Both the position numbers and the translations under genes were made by a program. A DNA stretch of 64,000 nucleotides from contig NC_092860.1 of assembly GCF_032062135.1 (NCBI RefSeq), positions 62,519,708-62,583,707 of the forward strand. Reading direction: 5' to 3'. The notes below the pieces were generated by a model. That model did no database searches. It was not told where the DNA came from and saw only the letters and a list, made by a program, of their open reading frames with translations. Positions 33,225 through 45,099 of the stretch are shown here, piece after piece (the stretch's first letter is position 1; every line of letters begins with the position of its first letter). Origin of the DNA: Pyxicephalus adspersus (lineage: Eukaryota; Chordata; Amphibia; Anura; Pyxicephalidae).

Positions 33225-34078
33225 TTATTCATTAGTAATAACATATTTCAATATCTTCAAATCTCCCACACTGGGCGATGTAGGAAATACCCAGTTTTTC
33301 TAGATGGGTAGGCAGAAGATGGGTAGGCAAGTTTGAAAAAATGGGTTTTGAATGCTCTTTTAAATGAGCAGAAAGTAGGAGCAAGCCAAATAGGACGAGG
33401 AAGATCATTCTAGAGAGTTGGGGCAGCTCTGGAAAAGTCTTGGAGCCATGCATGTGATGAGGTTATGAGTGAGGAAGTCAGTAGTAGGTCATTGGAGGAG
33501 TGAAGAGAGCGGGTAGGGGAGTATTTTTTACCAGGTCAGAAAGGTAACTGTGGAGGATTTTGAAGGCAAACACAGGAGCTTGAATTTGATTCTAAGGTGA
33601 AAAGGAAGCCAATGAAGAGAACTACAAAGAGATGCAGCAGAAGAAGAGCTGTGGGAAGTACAGATGAGTCTGGCTGCAGCATTCATAATAGATTGTAAAG
33701 GGAGAAAGTCAGGTTAGTGGAGTACCAGAGAGGAGGATGTCACAGTAGTCCGGACGAGACATAAGAGCGTGTACAAGAAGTTTGGTGGTCTCTAGGTAGG
33801 TAGGGGTGGATTTTGGAGATGTTGCACAGGAGAAAGTGACAGGATCTGGAAATGTTCTGAATATAATAATAATAATAATATGAGGGCTAAATGAGAGGGC
33901 AGAATGAAAGGTGACACCAAGAGAACGTGCTTGAGGGGAGGGACGAACACCAGTGTTGTTAACAAATAGAAATATGTCAGGGGGAAAGTTGGAATGTGAG
34001 GAGGGAAGATGATGAGTTTGGTTTTATCCAGGTTCAGTTTCAGAAATCTGTCAAACATCCATGATGGCAAGATGGCTA
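33225..34078 (-). pseudogene. L2-type LINE reverse transcriptase C-terminus
   Basis: On the minus strand: WMFDRFLKLNLDKTKLIIF (about 34060) is the L2 block just after the catalytic core. In other frames follow NTGVRPSPQARSLGVTFHS-like and HFHLCNISKIHPYLP-like blocks, then FSRAAPTL and NDLPRPIWLAPTFCSFKRA, ending KTGYF near 33285. An AAT triplet run (about 33866-33880) interrupts it. Many stops and frameshifts; 5' truncated. A related plus-strand piece is at 41058-41578. Confidence 0.85.
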
Positions 34079-34089
34079 ACAGGCAGCAT

Positions 34090-34690
34090 GAAAACCTTAT
34101 CCAGCACTGAGGGAGACAGGATTTTCAATTGTTTATTACTCTGGTTATCAGTTATAGGCTGCATTGGGCTACAATGCATAGACATAGTGGTATGACTAAT
34201 CCTGCAGACATATAGTCCAGCACATTCTTCCAGAAATCTTTAATTTTGGGACATTCCCAAAATAGGTGAAATAAATTCGGTCTATGGTGCTTACACTTCA
34301 ATTTATTTTCCACAGTTTAAAGGGGGATTAATGATTGTTATATTATAGGCTTGATAAGCCCCATGGAGTAGTTTTAATTGTATTTCTCTCCACGTCTCAC
34401 TTTTCATGGCTTTCCTTGTGATATCCTATTCCTTTTGCAGAGACACCCATGTTTCGTCAGTAGAGAGATCTAAAAATGTTGACCACTTACCTACCATATT
34501 ATTAGGGACTGGTAGATCTGGTAGGGTACCACCCCTCAAATGTAAACATGTGCACGATAGGGGATTTACACTTATTTCGGGCCCATTTCTTCTTTTCCAC
34601 CCATTCAAAGTTGACTTAATGCCTGCAAAAAAACCTAGGTCCTGAAGTAGCAAAGCAACCGTAAATTTTAACATTTCCATTAGCATGTTT
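34090..34690 (-). pseudogene. L1/Tx1 LINE ORF2 C-terminal fragment
   Basis: Minus-strand frames give IQLKLLHGAYQAYNITI and then LFHLFWECPKIKDFWKNVLD-like residues (about 34290-34215), the Cys/His-containing end of L1-group ORF2. Upstream ORFs (34686-34426) fit the region before it. Truncated and shifted. Confidence 0.7.
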
Positions 34691-34954
34691 TAAACTTGTT
34701 ATTAGGAATTTCAGAGGCTTGGTATTTACTTATATAATCAATTGCAAATGTCCTACCGAATGTTCTTTTCAGACAACAAAACTTCTGACACACTTCCCGT
34801 GCAGGTTAAATTGCAAGAATTTCTTGCAGACCCTGCAATGACATTTTGAGGCCTTGCTGACATTTTCTAGCAACGCATTGTCAGTCCTGCACAAGTTTTC
34901 AAGTCATTTAAAAATCAACATCATTTGTAGAATATTTTCTTACAGTAGAATGAA

Positions 34955-35165
34955 TGATTTTAAAAATGGGCCTGGATAGAGCCTTTAGTAATTGTGTTGC
35001 TGCAGCTGTGTTGAAGCAGCTCTTTATTTGGGATCCAGGCCCAGAGTGTCCTGGAAGCATAGATGGCACTCAGTAATGTGTGGCCATTTTTCCAGGCCAG
35101 GAAATAAGGATGGCTCTGGTGCACCTGGCCATTAATAAAAAGACACCTGCTTTTGAATCAGGGGA
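34955..35165 (+). repeat. Interspersed repeat C, copy 1
   Basis: Shares gggcctggatagagcc, atccaggcccagagtgtcct, tttccaggccaggaa and ggatggctctggtgcacc with the inverted copy at 54640-54850. Noncoding; possibly LTR-derived, but not assigned. Confidence 0.75.
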
Positions 35166-35625
35166 AGTGTCCACCAGGGGCCAGGTGGGCAGGCTGTATG
35201 CTGGGAGGTCCACTCCCAAATTTTAGGTCTGTGGGACCAATAAGTCTGAAGATCTTTAAAGGGAGAAAGCTAGGAGGCTAAATTTGTGTTTTTTATACTC
35301 ATATGTGGTGACATATGTTGTTTGTTAAACATTAGATAATCTTGGATGTTATTTTCCGTTTTGATGATTGATTAATTATTTGAGGGTACTCTGTCTTGTT
35401 TTAATATTTTGATATTTCCTTGATGACTTCCACTCTTTGATCAGCCTGTTTTTGAACCCATGCAACTACTACTAGTTCTCATTGGGTTTCATGCAATTTT
35501 TGAGGAGATTAAAAAAAGACATTGGAAAATGACAAACAGTTAACTGAAAGTGTATATGTAATTGAGTTTATTTATGAATAATATGGATTTTTGATCATTA
35601 AAAAAAGGTATTTACTTAATGCTCT
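35166..35625. other. Continuation of repeat C or intron
   Basis: Nothing coding. The first ~100 bases (caggggccaggtgggcaggc) may belong to repeat C. Confidence 0.4.
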
Positions 35626-35830
35626 AATTGTAGTCCTCAATCTGCTCCTGAAGAAGTGGACTGTCTCTACAAAACGTATAGAGTAAAAAAGCTGTATGTT
35701 ATTATAAAAAAATATAATGTTAATTGATTTTAAAAGCTGTGTTAAAAATATTAGCCTTTTTTTTTAGTAAATTTGATATGTTTGTCTGTTTTAGGATGTG
35801 GCTGTAGTTAAATAAAGACTGTTAGAACTT
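35626..35830 (+). repeat. Interspersed repeat with ctgaNga...aaacg core, copy 2
   Basis: ctcctgaagaagtggactgt, then aaaacgtatagagtaaaaaag and an AT-rich tail. Related to 20535-20710. Confidence 0.5.
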
Positions 35831-36792
35831 ATCTAAACATTGTTTGTAAAACCATGATTTTATTTATTTTTAATGACTACTGCTATAATAGATTTACAGT
35901 AATTTTGTATCAGCTAAATTAGTACTGACTAAAAACAGTTTTACAGTAATTTACCTAAGGTAATATGTTATTTTCAACCTTATTCATTTGTAGCAATCTT
36001 TGTATTTTAATTTTACAATTACTAAGAATTCAAAACTATATTCACTTGCATGTTAAACAGGGAGTTTAAAATTAACCAGCAAATCTTTTTTAGAATATAC
36101 CATGCATAATATGATGCCAGTTCCCATATTTACTAGTTGCACAGTACTCCTGTATTGCCGTTTCAGCATTACCTATAATACAGTAATTTCAAATATTGGT
36201 CACTTCTGTTCATTTCCTTATGCTTCCCATGAAATTTAAATGGTGAAATTCAAAGCTACTTTTGACAAACTTTCAGTTAAGGCAAACATTTTGGATAAAG
36301 AAAGTATTGATTGACTGATTGAAGAAAGCAGCAGATCTTTCAGATTGATGGGGCCAAGGTTGTTTAGTGCTTTTAAAGTCACCAGGCCAATGGTAAATGA
36401 AATCCTCCATTTAAATGCCAGATAGCAGAAAACAGAGAGTTGTGGTAACGAGCGAGGCTAGATTTGTGCTTTTTTCCCCTAGGCCAGCTACCCTATGCCG
36501 TCCCCTTCCTCCCAACTGCAAAGATTGCTGTTAAGGTTATGTCCAGGCTGACAGCAAAGTTGTGTTGCAGTTACTGCTTCATTATGCCAGGGAACTGCTG
36601 CTATAAGGGAGAACATACATGTCACTGGCGTCAGCCTTTTAGAGAATGAATAGGGGTGGCAGTGAGTAGTTCAGTGCCACAGACATCCCCCCGCTGTCAA
36701 ATGAGCAGATAATAGTTCTTAGAGAATCAGCCCTGCAGTGCAAGTGACTGAGTCGGGAGCTGCGTAGGGTTGATGGATTCCGAAGCAGGTTT

Positions 36793-36793
<1 letters not shown>
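35831..36793. other. ADGRL3 intron, nothing recognised
   Basis: AT-rich to about 36300, then mixed composition. No repeat family shared with the rest of the window. Confidence 0.5.

Positions 36794-36824
<31 letters not shown>
36794..36824. repeat. (GT)n followed by a 17-base G run
   Basis: gtgtgtgtgtgt followed by an uninterrupted G tract. The G run could form a quadruplex and is an assembly-error risk. Confidence 0.97.
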
Positions 36825-36828
<4 letters not shown>

Positions 36829-37370
36829 GAAAGAGAAGGGGTGTTGTGACCGCACCAATGGTGGGCACATGTTAGGTGCTTTAGGTTTTAGGTGCTGTGG
36901 AACTGATCCTCTGAAGCACTATTCTATTTGATCCCTCCTGCAGCTGAGCTCCCTTCCCTCGGCTTCTCAAAATAAGATGGCGCCCGACTCCACAGAGCCT
37001 CCTGTAGTCCTGTATGTTGAGCATATGACTCAATATTGTGAGTAAATGTACCTGCATATATGGTCATTTGCAAGGCAATAAACAATGTAAAATAGCCTAT
37101 TTTACATTCCTTTTAAGTATTAACAAAATAGACGTATTACACACCTTTGATTACATCTTACAGAAATGGGATGTCTTTTCAAGTAAGAAAGTAACACATT
37201 TTTTGTTTGAACCTAATTAAATTCATGAAGTATTGCTTACTTACTTTGTTCGTGATCAATAGGACACATCCTAGGCCCTGTACTTTCTTGGACAGACTCT
37301 CTGGACTCTACAGCCTGCCCTTTGCGATTTCAGCCTTTATTACCTCACTCTGACACTTCTCCTCTTTTAA
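36825..37370. other. ADGRL3 intron, nothing recognised
   Basis: No ORF, exon or repeat noted. Confidence 0.5.
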
Positions 37371-37455
37371 CCCCCGGGGTGACATTTCTCTACAGAAAAT
37401 GGTAACCCCAAGCCACACTCTGGGTGGAATTGAGGACTTACCTGGTCCTCTGGTG
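37371..37455. mobile_element. DNA element family B, fragment
   Basis: ggtaaccccaagccacactc at 37400 and gggtggaattgaggacttac match the 4128-4458 element. The rest is missing. Confidence 0.55.
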
Positions 37456-39379
37456 GCTGAATGAACTCCATATAAATTACTCTTTGCTGTATGTATGCAC
37501 AAAACTTTTCCAAGTTTGCTTTTTCCATTAAATTGCCCTCTTAATACTGTATTCTTCAGGCCCTAGACTTAGACATCCACCTACAACCTGTATTTCTTTT
37601 TGATTTAAGGCTTCAATGCATAGTTTTTTTGTATATGATTTCTGGCTCTTTTAACATTCAGTAAATTAAGAATCCACTTTTTTTGCCAAAAGCCATCAGG
37701 TTAACACCAGGCTATATTATCTTTTTTGCTAATCTCCCTGCCCTCTGAGTTTCTTCCTCTTCGAAAACTGACATATTAACTGATGATAACTGATCATGCT
37801 CCAATACTCTCAATGATTGTTCTGGGATCTGCCCCACAAAGGAAATGTCACTGGGAACCTAATGAATACTTGCTTGAATAAAACCCCACTAAGCTAGGTT
37901 TCCCAGATATCTACCTTGTGGGAGGCGCACAAGATGGTCCTTTGGGGTTACTGTATAAAGGAGGCCACAGGGGCTCATTAAGAGGCATGATTTCATTTTA
38001 CAGGCATCATTGCAGAGACTGAAGCGAGATTTGAATGACTCTCCGAGTCTCTCGAATGACTCTCAATGAATTAGGAGCACTACATTTTGATGAGGTCGAG
38101 AAATCCCTTGTTTATTACTGGCCGGTGCTAATATGATAAGGGTAATGGGGCCAACTCTCTCCTGGCTTGAATTACCTGGGATTAGGCTGCTGCTGCTACC
38201 CTAAATGTGGTAAAGAATGGGCGAGGTAACATTTTTTATGATTCAGAAATCATTGCTAGAATGAATGGAGACTGTCTACAACTATCAGCAGCCAGAGGGA
38301 CCATGGTTAGTTTAATGTGTAAATACTTACCTATGATGATCAGCCCTCTCAGCCCTCACCATGCTCAGCAACAACTTAGGCACCAGCAGGCTGAGAAGGG
38401 TCGTCACAGGGCAAGGTTACCTAATTAACAACTGCAGTTATGATTGTGCCTCTTTTAGTACTGTCTGTCCAACCCACTGCCACTCCAATCAGGAATGAGT
38501 CAGTTTTCACTTTTTATAGTAGTTCAGGAAAGCAGGTTTCACTATTTCTACAGCTTACACAGTTCAGCAGCTTACACATTATAGGGTTAATAAACTAAAA
38601 CATAACAAAAGAAAGTGCATAAACAGGACAGAAATATAAAGACTAATCAAAGAACAATAGCTGAACAATAGCAACAGTTTAAAATAAAAGAGAATAAAGA
38701 TGAAAAATAATTAGGTTAAAATTAGTTTACCTTGGTTCAGGTTGCTTGTATAAAAATCAACTTATTAGTCAGAGTCACTGGGCTCTCTGCAGTGCTCAAT
38801 CTTTCAATGCTGTTGTCCTTAGCAACAAGATGGTATGTGTGAGAGCCCTTTGGTAGGTTTATATTGCTTTTTCTATGCCAATACACAGATGAGTGACCAA
38901 TAGACCCATAAAATAAGAGCAAAGTGTAGGCGGTGTGTTCACATAGAATATAATGCTCTGTGGACACACATAGGAAGCTCTTATTATACTCAGATTCATA
39001 ATTCTTCAGACTCAGGTTTAATGAACTGCCAACCCCCAGATTATCAGTTAGCACAAAATATTGCGTTCAAAGAGGCCAAACCAGGCATGTCTTGAACTTT
39101 GATTCACTAGAACAGGCTAAAGAGGGTTTCCAGGCTTTCCTGGGCCCTAGGAGACTAATTAATGGTCTCAAAAATGCTCACAATAACAATTCAGCTATGT
39201 TTCAGCAACCTAACTCTTTGTACAGAATTGAGTGATGGAAATAAAGCTCAGAGGTCGGTCAGAGGCCACTTTATTACATTTATATGCCAGATTTTGAGTT
39301 TTATGACACCTGGTGACACAAAATCCCAACTTTTACAGTGCTTGTAGTAAACTAGCAGATCTGGGAGGAGGTGCTGTTA
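37456..39379. other. ADGRL3 intron, nothing recognised
   Basis: About 1.9 kb without a convincing ORF, exon or recognised repeat. The 105-codon minus-strand ORF at 38737-39054 matches nothing I know. Confidence 0.5.
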
Positions 39380-40930
39380 ATGTCCATACTTTTAGACAAA
39401 AGCCTGTAAAGATGAACTCTAGCCTCCATCCCTTTCTCAATGGCTTCATGGTGTCACAGTAGCTGCACAGCAGGATAGTGGACCCTCTGTGTCACCAGCT
39501 CGGTAAGTGGATACGTGCACAGGGTGCAGAGTCTAAGTAGCTGCCCGGTCTTCACCAGAGCCTCTAGAGGTGAGGGTGTTGCACTGCGGGCAACTGCCAG
39601 GTTGCAGCCCCCCGTGCATGCAGAGGCAGGTGACTGCTAACAAGCTGGAACAAAATTGTAGCATAGTGCCAAAGGGAAATCCAAGAAAGTAGTCAGACGA
39701 GCCAAAAGGTCAGGGCAGGCAGCAAACAAGTTTGGTCAGGAAGCAGGCAAGAGGTCAGGACAGGCGTAGTCAGGAAACAAGCCGGGGTCAGTACACAAGG
39801 AATCTGGAGCAGGAGAAACCAACAGGAACCTGGAAGCACAGCCAAAGGAACTCCTTGTTCAGAAAACTTCCTGTTGTTCTACACTTCCTTTTAAGGGCAG
39901 GGCCTGTGATGAATGGAGCCATGTGACCTGCTCCATCCTACTGTACCACCAGAGGGAGCCCAGGAGACTAGAGGTGTTGGTGGTGTTCACAACTCCCCTA
40001 GCAGGGGGAGCACGTCGTCGAAACACTCTAGTTCTCTGTGGTAGTGGAGCGGCTGACTGGGAGTCACATGACCTGGACCAGAAAATGTACTGAGGAGATG
40101 ATGCCTTAGCAGAGCTGGTGCTGGCAGCAGGGGAGTGAAAGGTGGGTGACACTGAAGGAGGCACAGATCCCCTGGACCTGCAGGGATCTGTGACACATGG
40201 AAGGGGAAGTGATTACCTCAACCACGCTTCACTCCTATGTTTTACTTTTTTTGAAGCCTGGAAAAATTCCTTGTGATCCAGGAAACTATTGCCCAAATGC
40301 CCTACCTAATTCAGATTTTAAATTTTTCACTAGGATCTTAGGCAGTCCTTTTGGTTTTATCCCCAAGGATCAAGTTGCTTTTTTTACAAGTCCTCAGGCA
40401 ACAGGCAATACCAGAGGGACCATAGATCTTATTGACATGATTAATTTGCTTGAACAAGGTGCTCTTATACTTAGTCCTAGCTGGCCTTTTATGTTTCAGA
40501 CACTACAAGGTATTGGTATTAATGGATGTTCCTCCCCCAAGGCAGAGGTCAAATTTCTTCACACTAAATCTTTGCTTTAAAAAAGGGCACTTGCCAGAGC
40601 CCTATACTATGGCTTTGTATGCAGAACATATACTTTTATCCCCTTCTAACCATCTTGTCACTTTGCTATGTCATCATCAGGCACTGGATGAGTATAATGC
40701 CTTGTTGGGCTGTAAAATCAACTCAAACAAAACTGAGGCTTTACTTATTAATCTCCTACTATCTTTCATGTCTGGCAGAAGAATTCCTCCTGTCATTGGC
40801 ATTCAGATTGCAATATATATTTAGGTGTGTTTATTACTCCTTCCTACCACACACTGTATAAACGTAAGTATCCTAAGATGTTTAGGTACCTTATGCATAA
40901 ATCTATTGCCTCTTTTTTTTTTTTGGGCAT
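39380..40930 (+). pseudogene. L1/Tx1 LINE reverse transcriptase fragment, split by a solo LTR
   Basis: Plus-strand RT pieces: PFLNGF (about 39430) then, past the LTR, MEGEVITSTTLHSYVLLFLK, PGKIPCDPGNYCP and FKFFTRILG (40197-40345). DQVAFF, an RGTIDLIDMINLLEQGAL block (about 40410-40470) and, at about 40617, YAEHILLSPSNH follow. YAEH is where active elements have YADD, so the catalytic Asp pair is gone. KINSNKTEALLI follows. The frame is continuous across the LTR target site. Short, shifted and dead. Confidence 0.8.
39452..40195 (-). mobile_element. Solo Gypsy-type LTR, family A (TSD CATGG)
   Basis: 744 bases with TG...CA ends, TGTCACAG... at the left and ...GATCTGTGACA at the right. CATGG is repeated exactly on both sides (39447-39451 and 40196-40200). 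The same family forms 47174-47843 and the ends of the Gypsy element at 56157-60087, which fixes its orientation as minus. Confidence 0.92.
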
Positions 40931-41057
40931 ATTGTTTTGATTAAAAAGTTAATTTACTTATTTGAAACCATACTGGTTCCAGGTTCACTAAGCATTTTCA
41001 TGCTGATGTCCTGAATTTCAGTTGGGTCTGAAGAGTCACAGTTTATTGAAAGCTGTG

Positions 41058-41578
41058 TTGTGTTCACAACACAAACTCTGAACACAAACTCTCTCCTCGA
41101 CCCACTCCAGACTGGCTTTCGGGCTGCCCATTCCACTCAAACAGCCCTTACTAAAGTGGCCAATGACCTCCTCAGAGCTAAGTCACAAGGCAACTTTTTC
41201 CTCCTTCTACTGCCAGGTTTCTAAAACTCAACCTGAATAAAACAGAATTTATCATCCCACATTCCAAATATCCCCGACATATTTCTGGTATTCGTCCCTC
41301 ACCTCGGGCACCTTGTCTTAGCATCACCTTCTGCCTTCCACTTTACCCCCCATATCAAGAACATTTCCAAGTCCTCTCACTTTCACCTGTGCAACATTTC
41401 TAAAATCCACCCCTACCTGTCCCCAGAGATCACTATCCCGACTATCTCCTCTACAATCTATTATGAATGCTACAGCCAGACTTCCATCCTTCCCACCACT
41501 CCTCTGCTGCTGCCTCTTTTTTTGGCTTCCATTTCACCTCAGAGTGAAATTCAAATTCCTGTGCTATATAAAAAAGAC
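41058..41578 (+). pseudogene. L2-type LINE fragment
   Basis: Starts with an RT block [21 protein letters not shown] and [10 protein letters not shown] (about 41095-41190). It then jumps to the KLNLNKTEFI-like region (about 41222) and C-terminal blocks resembling 33225-34078. The catalytic core between is deleted, and stops are present throughout. Confidence 0.8.
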
Positions 41579-41675
41579 CTTTGAATGGCAATCGAGTGTC
41601 TGAAGAAGATAGAACAAACGGAGCATATTATTGTCAATATACTACATTTGCATTAAAACTAACCTGCGTTACAAA

Positions 41676-42742
41676 CTAGGAAAAATTTACTGTAAATAGT
41701 TTATTCAAATCCAATGTCAAACAAATCCCCAAATATCTTATTGATTCTGGGACCCATTTAAAAGTAAAAGGTGTCTTCAATGAATAAACTTGGAAAGTAG
41801 GAAGATTAATGCTCAAGGCTTCTGATTTATCTAGATTTAATAAACAATTAGATACCTCTTTATTGTTTTTAAGGGCTACAGGCAGATTAGATAAAGATAT
41901 TAAAAGCTTTGTTACCAAAAATTAAAGATTGTTTGCAAACTCTGCGACTTTATGATGGATCCTATCTAACTGTATACCTGTAATGTTTGGATTAGCTCTA
42001 ATGGTACTAAAGGATTCTGTCAAAATAAAAATAATTGGTGATAATGGGCACCCTTGATGATTGCTACTAGAGATGTTAAAAGTTTCTGAGAGAATACCTT
42101 TTATTTTAACAGCTGCCAAATGTTTTGAGTATAGGGCGCCTATCCAGTATATTATATTCTGAGGAATAACAATGTATAACAAAGTGGACTGAATAAATTG
42201 CCAGTCCAACCTATCTAATGCTTTTTCCGCATCGCTAGACAACATCAGAGTAGGCAAGGCCTTAGGATATGTCAAATGAATCAAATTCATTTCCTTAGTA
42301 GTATTATCTTCAGCTTCTCTCATCCGAATAAACCTCACTTGATCCCAATGTATTATTTAGACTACCTTTGAGAGAAGGCGATTGGCAATTTTAGTGAAAA
42401 GCTTCAAATTGCAATTAACCAGGGTAATGGGACATTAACAGACACATTGATTTTATTTTTTTCCCTCCTTAGGGACCTCTTAAATGTAGGCCCAGTGGGG
42501 GATCCACTGACACCCTTTTATCGCCAGTAGTTACATTAAAGGCAGTAATAAAATGCAGGGAAAGTATAGAAAAAATGCCTTATAATAAGACCATGGTAGT
42601 TTTTGAATGTATCTTTCTTAAAATGTGTTTCTTGTATAAAAAATACTTGGCTGCGTAAACAATGTAGGCTATTAAGTAACCCTTTAAAATAATATCTGAA
42701 ATTTGTCCAAGAAAAACCTAAGCAAAAAATAGTGCAATTCAA
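41676..42742 (-). pseudogene. L1/Tx1 LINE ORF2 fragments
   Basis: Minus strand: endonuclease start with LRSQVFFIQETHFKKDTFKN (about 42650), a gap, then the RT blocks LSSDAEKALDRLDW (about 42240) and HQGCPLSPIIFILTE (about 42065). SIRYLGICLTLDLNKLF lies near 41730. The A box is present. The position of the FADD box reads FANN (VAEFANNL), so the catalytic Asp pair is lost. Large deletions lie between blocks. Confidence 0.85.
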
Positions 42743-43379
42743 AAGAAAGTAAATACACTTTAAGTGATTACAAGCTGCACATTATAGTGAACAATTAAGT
42801 AAAATATTCAAATACATACTTGATTTCAATAGTAAGTACAACTAATAAACAGCTCTACTATACATAATTAAGACTGAGACCTATATGAGGAAAGAACCCA
42901 AAACAGGCCAAAAATAATTATTCATTGTTTTGAGATTATATTCAACATGTTATGAAGAACCATTAAGTGTTCTAGTAAGATAAGTGTAATAAGATACCTA
43001 AAAGATTTTATTAATGTGTACAACTATTCAAACATTCTTCTAAAAAAAGTGATTAAACATTCTTTCGGAGATTATACAATAAATATAATTCTAAAATACC
43101 TATATGATTTTAATAATGAATACAACTAATAAACCTTCCTACCAATACATGATTAAAACATACTTAAACCACCACATGAAACTAAATGCATTCCTCTATG
43201 TGAGGGAAAAAAGTGGTTAACCATTTTTTAAGAGATTTCGACACATTATAATGAACCCTTAAGCGCAACAATAAATGACTTAAGTAACTTCAATACCTTA
43301 TATATATACAAAAAATAACTTATCAATAAACAACACATTCTAGTGAAAAATATTTACCAAAGTTTCAGAAATCAAAGCT
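42743..43379 (-). other. Inter-ORF spacer of the 41.7-44.3 kb LINE
   Basis: AT-rich. Contains three weak repeats of a block with gattttaataatgaatacaac (near 42815, 42992 and 43100). No coding sequence. Confidence 0.5.
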
Positions 43380-43697
43380 CAGGAAGTAGTTTCAGCAACT
43401 ACTATGGATTGCTTTAAGAAAAAGCTGGATGTTTTTCTAGAAGCACAGAATATAACTGGGTGTTAAGGCTTTAAAGTAAAAATAACAGAGACTGTTGATC
43501 CAGGGAACATCCGATTGCCTCATGGAATCAGGAAGGAATTTTTTTCCCTTGTTGAAGTAAATTGTACCGTTTTTTTTTTTTGCCTTCCTCTGGACCAACT
43601 ATGTCTTATAGGGTTTTATATCTGGGATATGTTTATTTCCCTGGTGGTTGAATGGACTTATGTCTTTTTTCAACCTAACCTACTATGTAACTATGTA
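43380..43697 (+). mobile_element. CR1-type LINE 3' tail
   Basis: Near-identical to 5696-6003 of the first CR1: ggaagtagtttcagcaacta through ttcaacctaacctactatgt, ending in gtaactatgtaatg. Only the untranslated 3' end. It is inserted between ORF1 and ORF2 remnants of a minus-strand LINE. Confidence 0.92.
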
Positions 43698-43924
43698 ATG
43701 CTGCAATCTCAAGCACACACGAGACACAAATATCTCAGCCAAGGACTCCAGACACAATTTGGTCTACCCCAAAAATTTAACTTCCCCCCCATACAAAAAA
43801 TCCAATTTAATTATTCATACTTCATTGAGGCCCATGGATTCCAATTACCTAAATTAAGAAAGACAATGTTTATATCTTGTACGTTGAGTGCTTTGATCAA
43901 CAGGTTGAGACCACCTTGCATTGA

Positions 43925-44340
43925 TGGTGTCCTCTGAAAAGTCCAGCCACCTCTTCTGGATCAACATTCAGAAAGCTAAACCTGGTAACTGGTCTGGGTA
44001 AAGTCAGAAGGGTCGATTTTGTTTACAAATATAAAGGATGTCCCCAGCGGTACTGTGGGCCTACTTGTTGAATAACAGGAAAAAGTGGAGGAACTAATCT
44101 TCTCATATGAAAAGTCAGAAGTGAAAGATCTGGAATACTTGGCTTCTCACCCCATCAAAATCTTTTGAACCAAAGTGCCAAACTTGTTGTAATATTTCCT
44201 CTTTTTCTGTGAAAAAATGAACACGACATAACACATCTTGTTTCGCTGTAGGAGGTCTAATAACTTGGATGCACTCTATCCAATTCCAATTCGGAGATAG
44301 GGTTTTTTTCCAGAACCTTATTAAGGATATTTTGAACAAT
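43925..44340 (-). pseudogene. L1/Tx1 LINE ORF1 fragment
   Basis: Minus strand: IECIQVIRPP, then DVLCRVHFFTEKEEILQQV (about 44240-44185), equivalent to the DVICRVHSF region of the intact ORF1 at 26.0 kb, and a short C-terminal part. No RRM start remains. Confidence 0.65.
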
Positions 44341-44840
44341 AACTTGATACGATACTATACAATATGAAGCTGCATCGATGCTATGGAATGTTTCCTGGTA
44401 CTTGAGTGTTGTCTGATAACACTGCACAACAACGATTTTGCTACTGGGAATAACACATGTGATTTACATGATATCGAGTGTGCCGATTCCAAATTTGAAC
44501 TCAGAATTTGCCCATCACATACAGATTTTAAGTTATAGGCATGCTATAGCTGTTCAAATGGCTGGTAATTGGGTAATGTATTTTTACATAGGAACATTAT
44601 AACAGTTGAAGCTACCACTATGCCTGCTGCCGCCTCAGCTGAATCATGTCCCCTGGTGGCATGCATGTTCCAGCCGCGGCTGACCATGTCTGGCCAAGTC
44701 AGTGACCTGATGTAAGAAATAGGTATATATGGCAAGATGGACCAAGGGCTTGTCTCTAGTGAGAAACTATCTTTTTGGATAGTACAGTTAGGCTATAGTG
44801 AGTCTGTTTTAAGCTAAAGGTGAGTAGGCACAGCTGTGTT
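44341..44840. other. Intronic or LINE-derived sequence, nothing recognised
   Basis: Part may be the 5' end of the LINE ORF1 fragment. The last ~100 bases precede the second copy of the unnamed family and could be its 5' flank. Confidence 0.4.
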
Positions 44841-45099
44841 AATAAACCGGACAATTTTTGCTACATTTGTGGCAAATATACCCCATGTGATCAACGCAAG
44901 AACCTAACCAAGTGGGTGGCATTGGCTTATAAGTATTACTTTGGATGTGAAATTCCAGTTCAGGATTAAAGCTGGGCACCTCATATCTTCTGTCTGGTTT
45001 GTTACGTTGGCCTAACATAATGGTTGAGCCAAAAAATCATCACTTAGACTGCTACTTCTGTATGAGTAAAATTGCTGGGTTTTCAAAGAAGACTAAGTA
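44841..45099 (+). pseudogene. Second copy of the unnamed family, N-terminal fragment
   Basis: Reads NKPDNFCYICGKYTPC, DQRKNLTKWVALAYKYYFGC, VQD (stop) SWAPHIFCLVCY and, after a small deletion, VEPKNHHLDCYFCMSKIAGF. The order and Cys spacing match the first ~130 residues of 15880-17507, and the CYIC pair is intact here. The two copies are well diverged from each other. Nothing of the remaining ~370 residues is found downstream. One in-frame stop and at least one deletion. Confidence 0.82.

Noticed and set aside
37456..39379. Search for upstream ADGRL3 exons (olfactomedin domain) here and elsewhere beyond 31.1 kb
   Set aside because: No frame with olfactomedin or lectin features was found on the minus strand. 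The intron appears to continue past 64000.
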